From Collinsella sp944321445 (lineage in GTDB: Bacteria > Actinomycetota > Coriobacteriia > Coriobacteriales > Coriobacteriaceae), in NCBI RefSeq assembly GCF_030371825.1, contig NZ_JAUDDM010000001.1: 64,000 bases of DNA, one strand, 5' to 3'. This document shows positions 34,669 to 41,876 of the stretch, in pieces (position 1 is the stretch's first letter; each line of letters opens with the position of its first letter). The notes beneath the pieces were generated by a model. The model did no database searches. It was given only the letters and a program-made list of their open reading frames with translations, and was not told where the DNA came from. Made by a program: the position numbers and the translations under genes.

Positions 34669-35028
34669 CTATTTTCCCATGTGAGCTTTGAGTTTTTGGA
34701 AGCTGTCTTCGGAGAGGCAGTGTTCCATGTGGCAGGCCTCTTCGGCAGCCGTTTCGGCATCGACACCGGCGGCGATGAGCACGTCGCGGAAGAACACGTG
34801 GCGTTCCAAGATCTCGTGCGCCACCTGCGAGCCTTCCTCGGTCAGGCGCACGTCGCGCTTCACAACTTCAATGAGCCCCTTGCTCTCCAAAGTTGAAAGC
34901 GCCTTGGACACGCTCGCTTTCGTAACGTCCAGATACCCCGCGATATCGATGGCGCGAACAGCGCCATGCTTCTGCTGAAGCACCAGAATCGCTTCCAGAT
35001 AGTCCTCGCCCGATTCACGCAGCCGCAT
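34669..35028 (-). CDS. DtxR/MntR-family metalloregulator
   Basis: 119 residues. Winged helix with SGEDYLEAILVLQQKHGAVR, IDIAGYLDVTKASVSKALST, LESKGLIEVVKRDVRLTEEG, then the dimerisation segment ERHVFFRDVLIAAGV and the metal-ligand region ETAAEEACHMEHCLSED, with Cys/Glu/His spacing as in MntR and DtxR. It lacks the SH3-like third domain, so it resembles compact MntR-type regulators of manganese or iron uptake. Its targets are not adjacent, though the ATPase and the exporter at 27.9 kb are possible. Confidence 0.9.
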   Translation of the reverse strand: MRLRESGEDYLEAILVLQQKHGAVRAIDIAGYLDVTKASVSKALSTLESKGLIEVVKRDVRLTEEGSQVAHEILERHVFFRDVLIAAGVDAETAAEEACHMEHCLSEDSFQKLKAHMGK

Positions 35029-35065
35029 GGTGTGCCCTCTCCGTAAGTAGAATAGTTAACCATAT

Positions 35066-35074
35066 CTAACCTAA
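35066..35074. promoter_or_regulatory. Possible DtxR-type half-operator
   Basis: CTAACCTAA (TTAGGTTAG on the minus strand) matches one half of a DtxR/IdeR-type site, 38 bp upstream of the regulator start. The other half is degenerate (GTTAACC). Confidence 0.35.
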
Positions 35075-35133
35075 CCCAACAAGTTCACCATGTCAAACCA
35101 CAGCGCGAATCTCAACCTCCTCTGCAAACAAAA

Positions 35134-35167
35134 CGCCCGCACCACCGTAGCCACGGTGATGCGGGCG
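35134..35167 (-). terminator. Terminator of the FKBP-type isomerase gene
   Basis: CGCCCGCACCACCGT (35134-35148) pairs with 35153-35167 with one mismatch and a 4-nt loop. On the minus strand TTTTG follows. Confidence 0.85.
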
Positions 35168-35189
35168 CGCGAATTGTATGAGGCCTTGA

Positions 35190-35618
35190 TTACCCCAGCA
35201 CCTCAACGAGCTCGATCTCGAAGTTGAGGTCCTTGCCCGCCATCTCGTGGTTGGCATCGAGGTCGACGCCCTCGGCGTCCACCGCCACGACGGTCACCGG
35301 GACGGGCTGACCACCCGGGCCGGACAGGAACAGACGGTCACCGACCTTGATCTGCTCGATATTGGGCACCTGAGCCGCCGGGAAGTGCAGGACAAGGTCC
35401 TCACGACGCTCACCATAGGCCTCGGCGCACGGAATGTGGACAGTCTTCTTCTCGCCCACCTCCATGTCCATGACCGCAGCATCGAAACCGGCGATCATTT
35501 GGTGCGCGCCGCAGGTGAACTCGATGGGCTCACCGCGGTCGTAGCTGGAGTCGAACTGGGTGCCATCGTCAAGGGTGCCGCGATAGTGCGCGCGAACCTT
35601 CTTGCCGTTGTTGGACAT
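35190..35618 (-). CDS. FKBP-type peptidyl-prolyl isomerase (SlyD-like)
   Basis: 142 residues from ATG 35618 (AACGAGGATGAC upstream); the open frame continues 5' but without family sequence. FKBP core: KVRAHYRGTLDDGTQFDSSY, PIEFTCGAHQMIAGFDAAVM, GEKKTVHIPCAEAYGER. The insert (about 75-125), ending DANHEMAGKDLNFEIELVEV, is the SlyD 'insert in flap' chaperone domain. It assists folding of proteins around proline bonds in the cytosol. The metal-binding His/Cys tail of E. coli SlyD is absent. Confidence 0.95.
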   Translation of the reverse strand: MSNNGKKVRAHYRGTLDDGTQFDSSYDRGEPIEFTCGAHQMIAGFDAAVMDMEVGEKKTVHIPCAEAYGERREDLVLHFPAAQVPNIEQIKVGDRLFLSGPGGQPVPVTVVAVDAEGVDLDANHEMAGKDLNFEIELVEVLG

Positions 35619-35793
35619 GTCATCCTCGTTTCTGTATCCGCCCGCACCCCGGGTGGGCGCAGACATGTAGCAGTCACTATACCCGAAAAGCTGCATTCGT
35701 GCCGCTCCGCACGCATTCATGACATTGCGTGCATCCGACGCCGGGACATCGGGTAGGATGGCACCAGAGACTGCTATCGAAAGGATGCGGACT

Positions 35794-35979
35794 ATGGCAG
35801 ACACGGATATGCAAGTGCCCGAGATGCTCAAAGACGAGAACCTCGAGCAGGCAGTCGGCGGTCGAGGTGCTCAGGAACTGCAGGATTACCTCGACTCCTA
35901 CCGTACGAACCTCGAGCAGGCGAACCAGGCGATCAAGGACGCGACCGAGGTGTTGAAAGAGCAGGCGCAGCGGCCGTAG
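35794..35979 (+). CDS. Small acidic protein with double-glycine-like N-terminus
   Basis: 61 residues from ATG 35794 (GAAAGGATGCGGACT upstream). It starts MADTDMQVPEMLKDENLEQA and then VGGRGAQ, after which comes one amphipathic helix rich in Glu, Gln and Asn. DENLEQAVGG resembles the double-glycine leader of exported peptides, but no peptidase-containing ABC transporter or maturation enzyme is near. It could equally be an ordinary cytosolic coiled-coil protein. Two hairpins follow the stop. Confidence 0.6.
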   Translation: MADTDMQVPEMLKDENLEQAVGGRGAQELQDYLDSYRTNLEQANQAIKDATEVLKEQAQRP

Positions 35980-36036
35980 GAACACGCTGCCGAACCGGGG
36001 CGAGGGTAGGCCCCGGATGCCTCGCAGCAAGACGAC

Positions 36037-36075
36037 GAAGGGGCGCGGCGCCCACACGATGCGCCGCGCCCCTTC
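36037..36075. terminator. Bidirectional terminator
   Basis: GAAGGGGCGCGGCGC (36037-36051) pairs perfectly with 36061-36075. It lies between the converging small-peptide and ligase genes; a second short hairpin (CCGGGGC/GCCCCGG) is at 35995-36016. Confidence 0.85.
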
Positions 36076-36111
36076 GCGAACAGAGCGGTCGTCAAACCTC
36101 TCGCCTCATGC

Positions 36112-37176
36112 CTACCGATGCAGTTCGCACGTGATAAGCTCGGCGAGCACCTCTCCCAGCTCATGGCCGGCAACGCGCATCATCTGCGGGAAGCGCGAAT
36201 AGTAGGTCATGCCGGGCGTGGAGTTGACCTCGTTGAACACGACCTCGCCCTCGGGCGTCACGAACAGGTCGACGCGCGCGAAGCCGGAGCAGCCGAGCGC
36301 CTCGTAGACCGTGCGGCCCGCCTCGCGCACGCGCGTCATGACATCGGCGGGAAGGTCTGCCGGGCAGCGCAGCTCGGTGTTGGCACCAGGGTCCTTCTCC
36401 AGATGGATACGGAAGAAGCCGTCGCCCGTGATGACGATCTCGTCGGCCTCGCCCATCTTGATGCCGTGAATCGAATCGCCCATGATGGCGCAACCGACCT
36501 CGACGCCCGTGATGGCTTCCTCAACGGCAACCTTCTCGTCGAGCGCGAAGGCGGCGTCGAGCGCCTCGCGGTAGGCAGCCTCGTCAGCCGCCTTGGACAC
36601 GCCGATCGATGAGCCGCCGCGCGCCGGCTTCACGAACACGGGATAGCCGCCGCACGTATCGACCACAGCCAGGCAGTCCTCCTCGGACGCGCCGCGCCAG
36701 AGCACCTCGCACTTGGGCGAGCGCACGCCCGCCGCCGCGGCAAGGCGATGCGAGGCGTCCTTGTCCATGCACACGGCACTTGCCAGCACGCCACAGCCCA
36801 CATACGGAATGCCGCAGGCCTCGAGCGTGCCCTGCACGGTGCCGTCCTCGCCGCCCTGGCCGTGGAGCACCGGCAGCGCCACGTCCACGTCGAGCTCGAC
36901 GAACTCGTTGTCGACAAGCTCGAGCATACCGCCGCGTGCGCCCTCACCGCGGCCAGGAATGAGGACGATGGGATTCGCGTCGTGTTCCTCCCACGCGCCC
37001 GTGACCACATCGGCCGCATCGCCGGTGTAATGGAACCACGCGCCATCGCGATCGATGCCGATGAGAACCGGCTCGAAGCGATCGCGCGGCAGCTGGGCGA
37101 TAACGTTGTCGGCGGATTTAAGCGAAATATCGTGCTCGGTGGAAATGCCACCGAAAAGAATGGCGACCTTGATCAT
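36112..37176 (-). CDS. ddl: D-alanine--D-alanine/D-lactate type ligase (Van-like signatures)
   Basis: 354 residues, ATP-grasp fold. Motifs are ILFGGISTEHDISLKSA, LHGQGGEDGTVQG, CMDKDASH, FVKPARGGSSIGVSK, EVGCAIMGD and NEVNSTPGMTYYSRFP. It joins D-Ala to D-Ala or another D-residue for peptidoglycan. Ordinary Ddl enzymes carry Tyr in the omega loop (YDYxxKY); here the loop reads GDGFFRIHLEKDPGANTEL, with His258 at the place where, from memory, VanA and VanB have the His that favours D-lactate. EVGCA is also Van-like. No vanH, vanX or two-component genes are near, so it may be the housekeeping ligase. Confidence 0.88.
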   Translation of the reverse strand: MIKVAILFGGISTEHDISLKSADNVIAQLPRDRFEPVLIGIDRDGAWFHYTGDAADVVTGAWEEHDANPIVLIPGRGEGARGGMLELVDNEFVELDVDVALPVLHGQGGEDGTVQGTLEACGIPYVGCGVLASAVCMDKDASHRLAAAAGVRSPKCEVLWRGASEEDCLAVVDTCGGYPVFVKPARGGSSIGVSKAADEAAYREALDAAFALDEKVAVEEAITGVEVGCAIMGDSIHGIKMGEADEIVITGDGFFRIHLEKDPGANTELRCPADLPADVMTRVREAGRTVYEALGCSGFARVDLFVTPEGEVVFNEVNSTPGMTYYSRFPQMMRVAGHELGEVLAELITCELHR

Positions 37177-37330
37177 GGGATGCGTCCTTTCGATAAGCGA
37201 ATGCCGAATTACGATACAGGCCGGCTATCGCAGAAGACCGTAGCGAACCATTCTATAACTACAGGCACGGGACGAGCACGCGGCTTCGAGGCAAGCCACC
37301 CGCTGCACGTAGGGCCCATATCCATTGCCA

Positions 37331-37359
37331 TATCTAGTATAGATAGTCTATACTAGATA
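37331..37359. promoter_or_regulatory. Operator of the RelB-PIN module
   Basis: TATCTAGTATAGA (37331-37343) and its exact complement (37347-37359) flank TAG: a perfect 13-bp dyad, 22 bp before the antitoxin start. Toxin-antitoxin complexes commonly repress their own operon at such sites. Confidence 0.75.
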
Positions 37360-37381
37360 CCGACATGAGGAGGCGTGCTCT

Positions 37382-37675
37382 ATGGCGACATCGACGGTAT
37401 CTGCCAGCGTTAACACCGAAATCAAGACCATCGTTGCACATCGCCTGCAGCAAGCTGGAACGACCGCCAACGAGGTCATCCGCTCGCTTTGGGACCATAT
37501 TGCAGCAACAGGGGATATTCCTCGCTTCAACACGGCTGACCATCAGGCAGCAGGAGATGACTCCGAGGCTTTTCAGCGTCTGATGGAGCTTCGAGGCACT
37601 ATTCCACACAATACGCCGCTTGCGAACATGAGCCCCGCCGATATCAAGCGAGAGCTGATGATGCGCGATGTATAA
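37382..37675 (+). CDS. RelB/DinJ-family antitoxin
   Basis: 97 residues; GAGGAGGCGTGCTCT precedes ATG 37382. N-terminal ribbon-helix-helix: TVSASVNTEIKTIVAHRLQQ, AGTTANEVIRSLWDHIAATG, DIPRF, a typical DinJ pattern. The C-terminal part (about 55-97) is less conserved and should wrap the toxin. The stop overlaps the next start by 8 bp, so the pair is translationally coupled. The likely role is to bind the operator and neutralise the PIN toxin. Confidence 0.9.
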   Translation: MATSTVSASVNTEIKTIVAHRLQQAGTTANEVIRSLWDHIAATGDIPRFNTADHQAAGDDSEAFQRLMELRGTIPHNTPLANMSPADIKRELMMRDV

Positions 37676-38081
37676 GCTGCTGCTCGACACGAACGTGTTG
37701 CTTGACTTCATGGTTCCGGATCGGCCAGAGTCTGACGCCGCAGTGGAAATCATACGCCGCTGCTCCAACGGAACCGACGTTGGCTGCGTGTGCGCAGGAT
37801 CGCTCAAAGATGCCTACTATGTCGCCCGCAAGCACCTGGGAGAGCAGACTGCGCGTGATTTCGTCCGAGCGTTTCTGGAGGCACTTTCCGTTGCGCCCCT
37901 CGACGAGGCAATGTGCAAGATTGCCGCAAACTCGAACGAACCCGATTTTGAAGACGCCCTCGTTCGGGCGACCGCAGAACACATCAACGCAAATCTCATC
38001 CTTACGCGAGACGCAAAAGCCTACGAGCACAGCACCGTACGCGCCATCAGTCCTCAACAATTCGTTGACCTCTTTTGCTAA
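37668..38081 (+). CDS. PIN-domain ribonuclease toxin
   Basis: 137 residues. PIN fold: MYKLLLDTNVLLDFMVPDRP (first Asp), the middle Asp of SLKDAYYVARKH, the acidic EPDFEDALVRATAEHINAN (catalytic Glu/Asp cluster) and LILTRDAKAYEHSTV (last Asp), ending ISPQQFVDLF. VapC-like proteins cut tRNA or rRNA. Here the partner is a RelB/DinJ protein rather than the more common VapB types. Confidence 0.9.
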   Translation: MYKLLLDTNVLLDFMVPDRPESDAAVEIIRRCSNGTDVGCVCAGSLKDAYYVARKHLGEQTARDFVRAFLEALSVAPLDEAMCKIAANSNEPDFEDALVRATAEHINANLILTRDAKAYEHSTVRAISPQQFVDLFC

Positions 38082-38084
38082 CCG

Positions 38085-38858
38085 ATGGCGCGCACGATAT
38101 CTTTCGCTTCTTCCGTTTTTACACTGCACGTCGATGCCTGCGGCACCAGCATCCCCGTCAGCGTCACGCGCAAGCGCGTGCGCAACCTCAACCTGCGTGT
38201 TCACGGGGACGGCACCGTCGCGCTCAGCATTCCTGTGCGCACGAGCACGACGACTGCTCAGGAGTTTTTAGACCGCAAGGCCGCGTGGATCGCCGAGCGC
38301 GTGCGACGCAGGCAGCAGGCGAACGAAACGCCCCGCAGCGAAGAGGACCTGCTGACCGTTCCCTTGTGGGGCGAGCTCGTGCCCCTCGCAGATGCACTGC
38401 GCCGCTCAGGCATTCGCTTTGGCTCCACCGCGCGCCCAGGCACGTTCGGCGCCAAGCCTCAACAAGATTCCGAAGAGCTGACCGGGCTCTCCCCCGAGGT
38501 GTACTACAACCTGGTCGCCAAGCTCTATCGCCGCGAGCTGAGCCGCGTGCTACCCGAAGTCGTCGCGCAGGCAGAAAGCGCTACGGGCACGTGCGCCAGC
38601 CGCTGGAGTCTGCGCAGCATGAAGAGCCGCTGGGGCTCTTGCACGCCCAAAACCCGCGCCATCCGCATCAACACGAACCTCGCCGCCTACCCGCGCATCT
38701 GCCTGAACATGGTCGTGATCCACGAGCTCGTGCACCTCATGGAGCCGAGCCACAACACGCGCTTCCACATGTTGCTCGACACCTACTGTCCGCGCAACCG
38801 CGAGGCATCGATGCTGCTCAAGCACGGTGCGCGCGAGATTGCAACCGACAGGATGTAG
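38085..38858 (+). CDS. YgjP-type (DUF45) zinc metallohydrolase
   Basis: 257 residues, starting 3 bp after the PIN gene stop. Family traits: VTRKRVRNLNLRVHGDGTVA, KAAWI, then SRWSLRSMKSRWGSCTPKTR and INTNLAAYPRICLNMVVIHE. The zinc site HELVHLMEPSHNTRFH supplies three His. YgjP proteins look like WSS1/SprT-type metallopeptidases and often accompany restriction or toxin genes. The last 25 codons are duplicated at 40580-40655. No ribosome site is seen, suggesting coupling to the gene before it. Confidence 0.92.
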   Translation: MARTISFASSVFTLHVDACGTSIPVSVTRKRVRNLNLRVHGDGTVALSIPVRTSTTTAQEFLDRKAAWIAERVRRRQQANETPRSEEDLLTVPLWGELVPLADALRRSGIRFGSTARPGTFGAKPQQDSEELTGLSPEVYYNLVAKLYRRELSRVLPEVVAQAESATGTCASRWSLRSMKSRWGSCTPKTRAIRINTNLAAYPRICLNMVVIHELVHLMEPSHNTRFHMLLDTYCPRNREASMLLKHGAREIATDRM

Positions 38859-38876
38859 CCCGCCCCTTTCTTGTCG

Positions 38877-40469
38877 CTAACCGGTCGCCGCATCGCCCAG
38901 TCGCAAGCGCTCAGACGCCTGATAGCGCGTCGCCCGCGCACGCCCCGTCTTCACGAGTGCACCGTCGTCGACCATTCCGTTAATGACCTTGAGCGCCGTA
39001 TCGCGGCCGACGCCAAGCGCCTCTTGCGCTTCCTCACGGGAAAACTCATCGCGCTCAAGCGCAAACGAGATGAGGAATCGCTCAAGACGGGGCGATTCAC
39101 CATTCGACAATCCCGTCACCTGAATGGCAGACGCATCCTCCACAGGCGTCGGGCGCATCTGTTCGATGCGGATGTCGAGACGCTCAGGCGCTACCTCTCG
39201 TCCCGCTGCCGCCGCAATTTGTCTCCGCTCAATCTCTGCGCGCTCGGCGCATGCGCGATCATACGCAGCCTTCACGCGCACCGGAAGTGCACCCATGGCA
39301 TCAAGCTGCTCGAACGCATCCTGGCCGCCGCGCAAATCGGGTCCATCGTTGCGCGTCAAGCTCAAAGACGGATTGCGTGCCGTATTGATATTGGGCAGCA
39401 CGAGCGAGAAAAACGACCCCTCAGCCTCGATGCTCGCCTGCAAACGTTCCTGTTCATAGAGCTTCCAAATCTTCGGAAGGCCGGAACCGTATGCTTCGAC
39501 CTCCCCTAACCGGTGAAACAGCGCAAGCAGGGCGGGATTGCGAGGAGACGATTCACGCGTTATCGCCTGCCGCTCCGTGATGCCAAACAGGCTGCCGCAC
39601 GACGTGAACGACAGCTCTGTTCGATACATTTTCACGAGCGTGGGAAGATGGACGCTCTCGTCGTAATCGCGATGGATAATCGCGTTGAGCAGCCCCTCGC
39701 GCAGGGCATCATCGGGATAGTCGCGTTGGTCGATGCGCGTCTCGCTCGGAAAGTAGGAGCGCAGATTGTTCGCCAGGCGCAAGAATCTCAAAGCATCCTC
39801 GAACTGCCGAAGCACCGACCCCTCGCACTCCAAGCGATCCAAGAACTCGGTGCCCGCGTCGTCGTTGAACACGGCGCACTTCAGCGTGTAGGGGTTTTGA
39901 TCGGAAACGAGTAGCGCAAGGTTGGAATAAAACCCGTCGCGCGCATAGAACCCGAGCGAACGATAGCGCTCCTTGGAGAAGTCCACATGATGGGACCTGA
40001 AGAACGCGGCAGCCTCCTCGAACGTCAGGTCTTGCACCGGCGCATGACGCGTCTCGAAGAGATCGCCGTCCGCCTCGCGTATCATGCGGCGAATATCGCG
40101 CCTGCCCATCGGCACGGTCGCAGGTCCCAAACGCGTGAAAACGCCAGCGGGTACCAAGCCTTTCGCGGCAAGGTAGTACGGCTTTTCGTCTCCCGGCTCG
40201 ACGCTCACAAGAATGAGGGGCTTCCCGTCAATCTCAATCGGTTCGATATGGACGAACTGCGCGACCTCAGGACAGATGGCATCATGCACGAGATTCGAGA
40301 TTTTGAGCATCTCGCCATCGATATCGTCGACACCGATTACCTGACCAAAATCGTCGATACCGACGTAGATGTTCCCGCCCGCGCCGTTTGTGAAAGCGAT
40401 GATCGTCTTGGCAATACGGTCGTTGACTATGCGTTTGAGCTCGACGCGCTCGCTCTCCTTCAGTTCCAT
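38877..40469 (-). CDS. AlbA_2 (Schlafen-like) ATP-binding/transcriptional regulator
   Basis: 530 residues; ATG 40469 is preferred to TTG 40475 because AAGGAG is then 7 nt away. The AlbA_2 domain is at the N-terminus (KTIIAFTNGAGGNIYVGIDD, FGQVIGVDD). The middle region holds the HATPase-like RecG_C part (DALREGLLNAIIHRDYDES, VEAYGSGLPKIWKLYE). A C-terminal winged helix covers about residues 455-520 (EEAQEALGVGRDTALKVING). It opposes ygjP. Self-regulation is likely, given three TCGACGA-type sites upstream. The family is common in mobile and defence regions; function is unsettled. Confidence 0.88.
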   Translation of the reverse strand: MELKESERVELKRIVNDRIAKTIIAFTNGAGGNIYVGIDDFGQVIGVDDIDGEMLKISNLVHDAICPEVAQFVHIEPIEIDGKPLILVSVEPGDEKPYYLAAKGLVPAGVFTRLGPATVPMGRRDIRRMIREADGDLFETRHAPVQDLTFEEAAAFFRSHHVDFSKERYRSLGFYARDGFYSNLALLVSDQNPYTLKCAVFNDDAGTEFLDRLECEGSVLRQFEDALRFLRLANNLRSYFPSETRIDQRDYPDDALREGLLNAIIHRDYDESVHLPTLVKMYRTELSFTSCGSLFGITERQAITRESSPRNPALLALFHRLGEVEAYGSGLPKIWKLYEQERLQASIEAEGSFFSLVLPNINTARNPSLSLTRNDGPDLRGGQDAFEQLDAMGALPVRVKAAYDRACAERAEIERRQIAAAAGREVAPERLDIRIEQMRPTPVEDASAIQVTGLSNGESPRLERFLISFALERDEFSREEAQEALGVGRDTALKVINGMVDDGALVKTGRARATRYQASERLRLGDAATG

Positions 40470-40483
40470 CGCCAATCTCCTTA

Positions 40484-40519
40484 TCGTCGATTTTCGACGA
40501 TTCTAGCATATCGACGATA
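40484..40519. promoter_or_regulatory. Candidate operator of the AlbA_2 gene
   Basis: TCGTCGA-TTT-TCGACGA (40484-40500) is a perfect dyad and a third copy, TCGACGAT, follows at 40511. It lies 15-50 bp upstream of the AlbA_2 start. Confidence 0.6.
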
Positions 40520-40543
40520 GAACAAAGAGGGCACCCGCAAGCG

Positions 40544-40578
40544 ATCAACCAAAAGTGACCAGGTTCCTTTTGGTTGAT
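40544..40578. repeat. Short inverted repeat (family K)
   Basis: ATCAACCAAAAG (40544-40555) and its exact complement (40567-40578) flank an 11-bp loop. A sister copy is at 53171-53212. Confidence 0.7.
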
Positions 40579-40579
40579 A

Positions 40580-40655
40580 CCGTGTGCGCTCGCAACCGAG
40601 AGGCATCGGCGCTGCTCAAGCACGGCGCGCGCAAGATCGCGCGCGCCGAAGCGGC
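40580..40655 (+). pseudogene. Partial duplicate of the ygjP 3' end
   Basis: Reads DTVCARNREASALLKHGARK in the frame matching DTYCPRNREASMLLKHGARE at the end of the YgjP gene (38780-38850). Over about 60 bp most positions are identical, for example GAGGCATCG and CTGCTCAAGCACGG. There is no start and the usual stop is lost. It is a direct repeat of the gene end on the far side of the AlbA_2 gene. Confidence 0.75.
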
Positions 40656-40658
40656 ATC

Positions 40659-40686
40659 CGAACGGAAAATCATGATTTTCCGTTCG
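40659..40686. repeat. Perfect 28-bp palindrome
   Basis: CGAACGGAAAATCA and its complement form a perfect palindrome with an ATCATGAT centre, sharing that centre with the hairpin at 40721-40752. No T-run follows. Confidence 0.6.
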
Positions 40687-40720
40687 TGGTAAAGGAGTTT
40701 ATCTGGGAAGACCCGGAAAA

Positions 40721-40752
40721 CGCCGTCGGAATATCATGATTTCCCGACGGCG
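40721..40752 (-). terminator. folB operon terminator
   Basis: CGCCGTCGG (40721-40729) pairs with 40744-40752; the centre is ATCATGAT. On the minus strand GTTTTCC follows, and folB ends 67 bp before it. It should end the nrdG/folE/HD/folB transcript. Confidence 0.65.
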
Positions 40753-40818
40753 CCTTGAGCGGATGCAGCAATAGGGTCTTCAGACCACAACGATAATGAG
40801 CCCACGTTCGCCCACCGG

Positions 40819-41313
40819 CTACCGTGTGCGTTCGATTTCCACGGCAACGGTGCGCAGCGGCAGACCGATGGGCGCCCAGGGCTTCTCGATGCGCACGCGG
40901 ACGCCCATGAGCGCGTCGTAGCGCGAAAGCATCAGCGCCGCCACGCCCTCGGCAGCCGCCTCAATCAGCTTGAACGTGTGCTCGCGCAGGTACGTATCGA
41001 CGTCGTGGCATACCTTGCCGTAATCGATTGAGGCAGCAAGATCATCGCGACTGCCGGCGACGTGCAGGTCCGCATACAGCGTGAGCGACACGACGAACTT
41101 CTGCCCGAGCGTGTTCTCCTCCGCATATACGCCGTGGTTGGCAAAGATCTCGAGTCCATCGATCTGGATCTTGTCGGCGCGCGACAGGTCCTCGTGCGTC
41201 ACGCGCGCGAGCGCGGTACGCGTTGCCGGCAACCCTGTTTCGCGGCACGCGAGCTCAGCGTTCTCAACAGGCGTTGCGTTTTCCGGCAGGTGCTTCTGGT
41301 GCTTCTTGCCCAT
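40819..41313 (-). CDS. folB: Dihydroneopterin aldolase
   Basis: 164 residues from ATG 41313 (AAAGGAGATGATTGGGT). The FolB core begins at about residue 48: DKIQIDGLEIFANHGVYAEE, LGQKFVVSLTLYADLHVAG, ASIDYGKVCHDVDTYL, FKLIEAAAEGVAALML, VRIEKPWAPIGLPLRTVAVE. The catalytic Glu is in YAEENTLGQ and the Lys in EKPWAP. It splits dihydroneopterin to 6-hydroxymethyl-dihydropterin in folate synthesis. The N-terminal 47 residues are an unusual addition; a GTG about 45 codons in could be an alternative start. Clustered with folE. Confidence 0.92.
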   Translation of the reverse strand: MGKKHQKHLPENATPVENAELACRETGLPATRTALARVTHEDLSRADKIQIDGLEIFANHGVYAEENTLGQKFVVSLTLYADLHVAGSRDDLAASIDYGKVCHDVDTYLREHTFKLIEAAAEGVAALMLSRYDALMGVRVRIEKPWAPIGLPLRTVAVEIERTR

Positions 41314-41357
41314 ACCCAATCATCTCCTTTTGGGAAACGAGGGTGCCCCGCTTCCCG

Positions 41358-41876
41358 TTACACGCAGATGGCGTGATTTTGCTTCTCCTCCGGCCAATTG
41401 CATTCAGGGCGCGCAGCACAGGCAAAGCAGGGACGCGACAGCTTGTCGGCTCGATACAGCAGACGGGCAAGCGTCGTCGCGGCTTTCGCGCCACCGCGAT
41501 GCGCGCCGATGGCATCCACGATGAGCTCCTGCTCCGCGGGCGAGAATGCACAGCCGTCTTCTACCGTACCCATAATCTCGCGCGCAATGCGCACGCCCGC
41601 AATATCGTGCGGCTCTTCCATATCATATTGCGCCGCGCGACCGATATCGTGCAGCAGTGCCGTCGCGTACACGACGTCGCGCGGCAGCTCGTCCGCAAGC
41701 CCTTCCTCCAGCACGCCGATCCACATGACGCGCGCCACATCGAGCAGATGCGGCGCGCCGTGCCGGCAGAAGGTGCGATCTTGCTCAAGCTCCTCGATGC
41801 GTGTGAGCTGCTCTTGGTACACGGGATGCCGCCAGATGGCGTCAACGCGCTCCATCGCGACGGGTCGCTCCCCCAC
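41358..41876 (-). CDS. HD-domain phosphohydrolase
   Basis: 172 residues. Metal ligands of the HD superfamily: FCRHGAPHLLDVARV (first His), ALLHDIGRAAQYD (HD pair) and a following EPHDIAGVRIAREIM; DAIGAHRGG supplies a later His. The C-terminal CFACAARPECNWPEE has four Cys that may bind zinc. GTG 41876 overlaps the folE stop by one base; an ATG at 41855 is an alternative. Its place between folE and folB suggests it could remove phosphate from dihydroneopterin phosphates, a step without a fixed enzyme family. That is inference. Confidence 0.85.
   Translation of the reverse strand: MGERPVAMERVDAIWRHPVYQEQLTRIEELEQDRTFCRHGAPHLLDVARVMWIGVLEEGLADELPRDVVYATALLHDIGRAAQYDMEEPHDIAGVRIAREIMGTVEDGCAFSPAEQELIVDAIGAHRGGAKAATTLARLLYRADKLSRPCFACAARPECNWPEEKQNHAICV

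Noticed and set aside
37331..37359. The 13-bp perfect dyad as a site-specific recombination site
   Set aside because: Its position just before a RelB-type antitoxin is better explained as the toxin-antitoxin operator; no recombinase is nearby.
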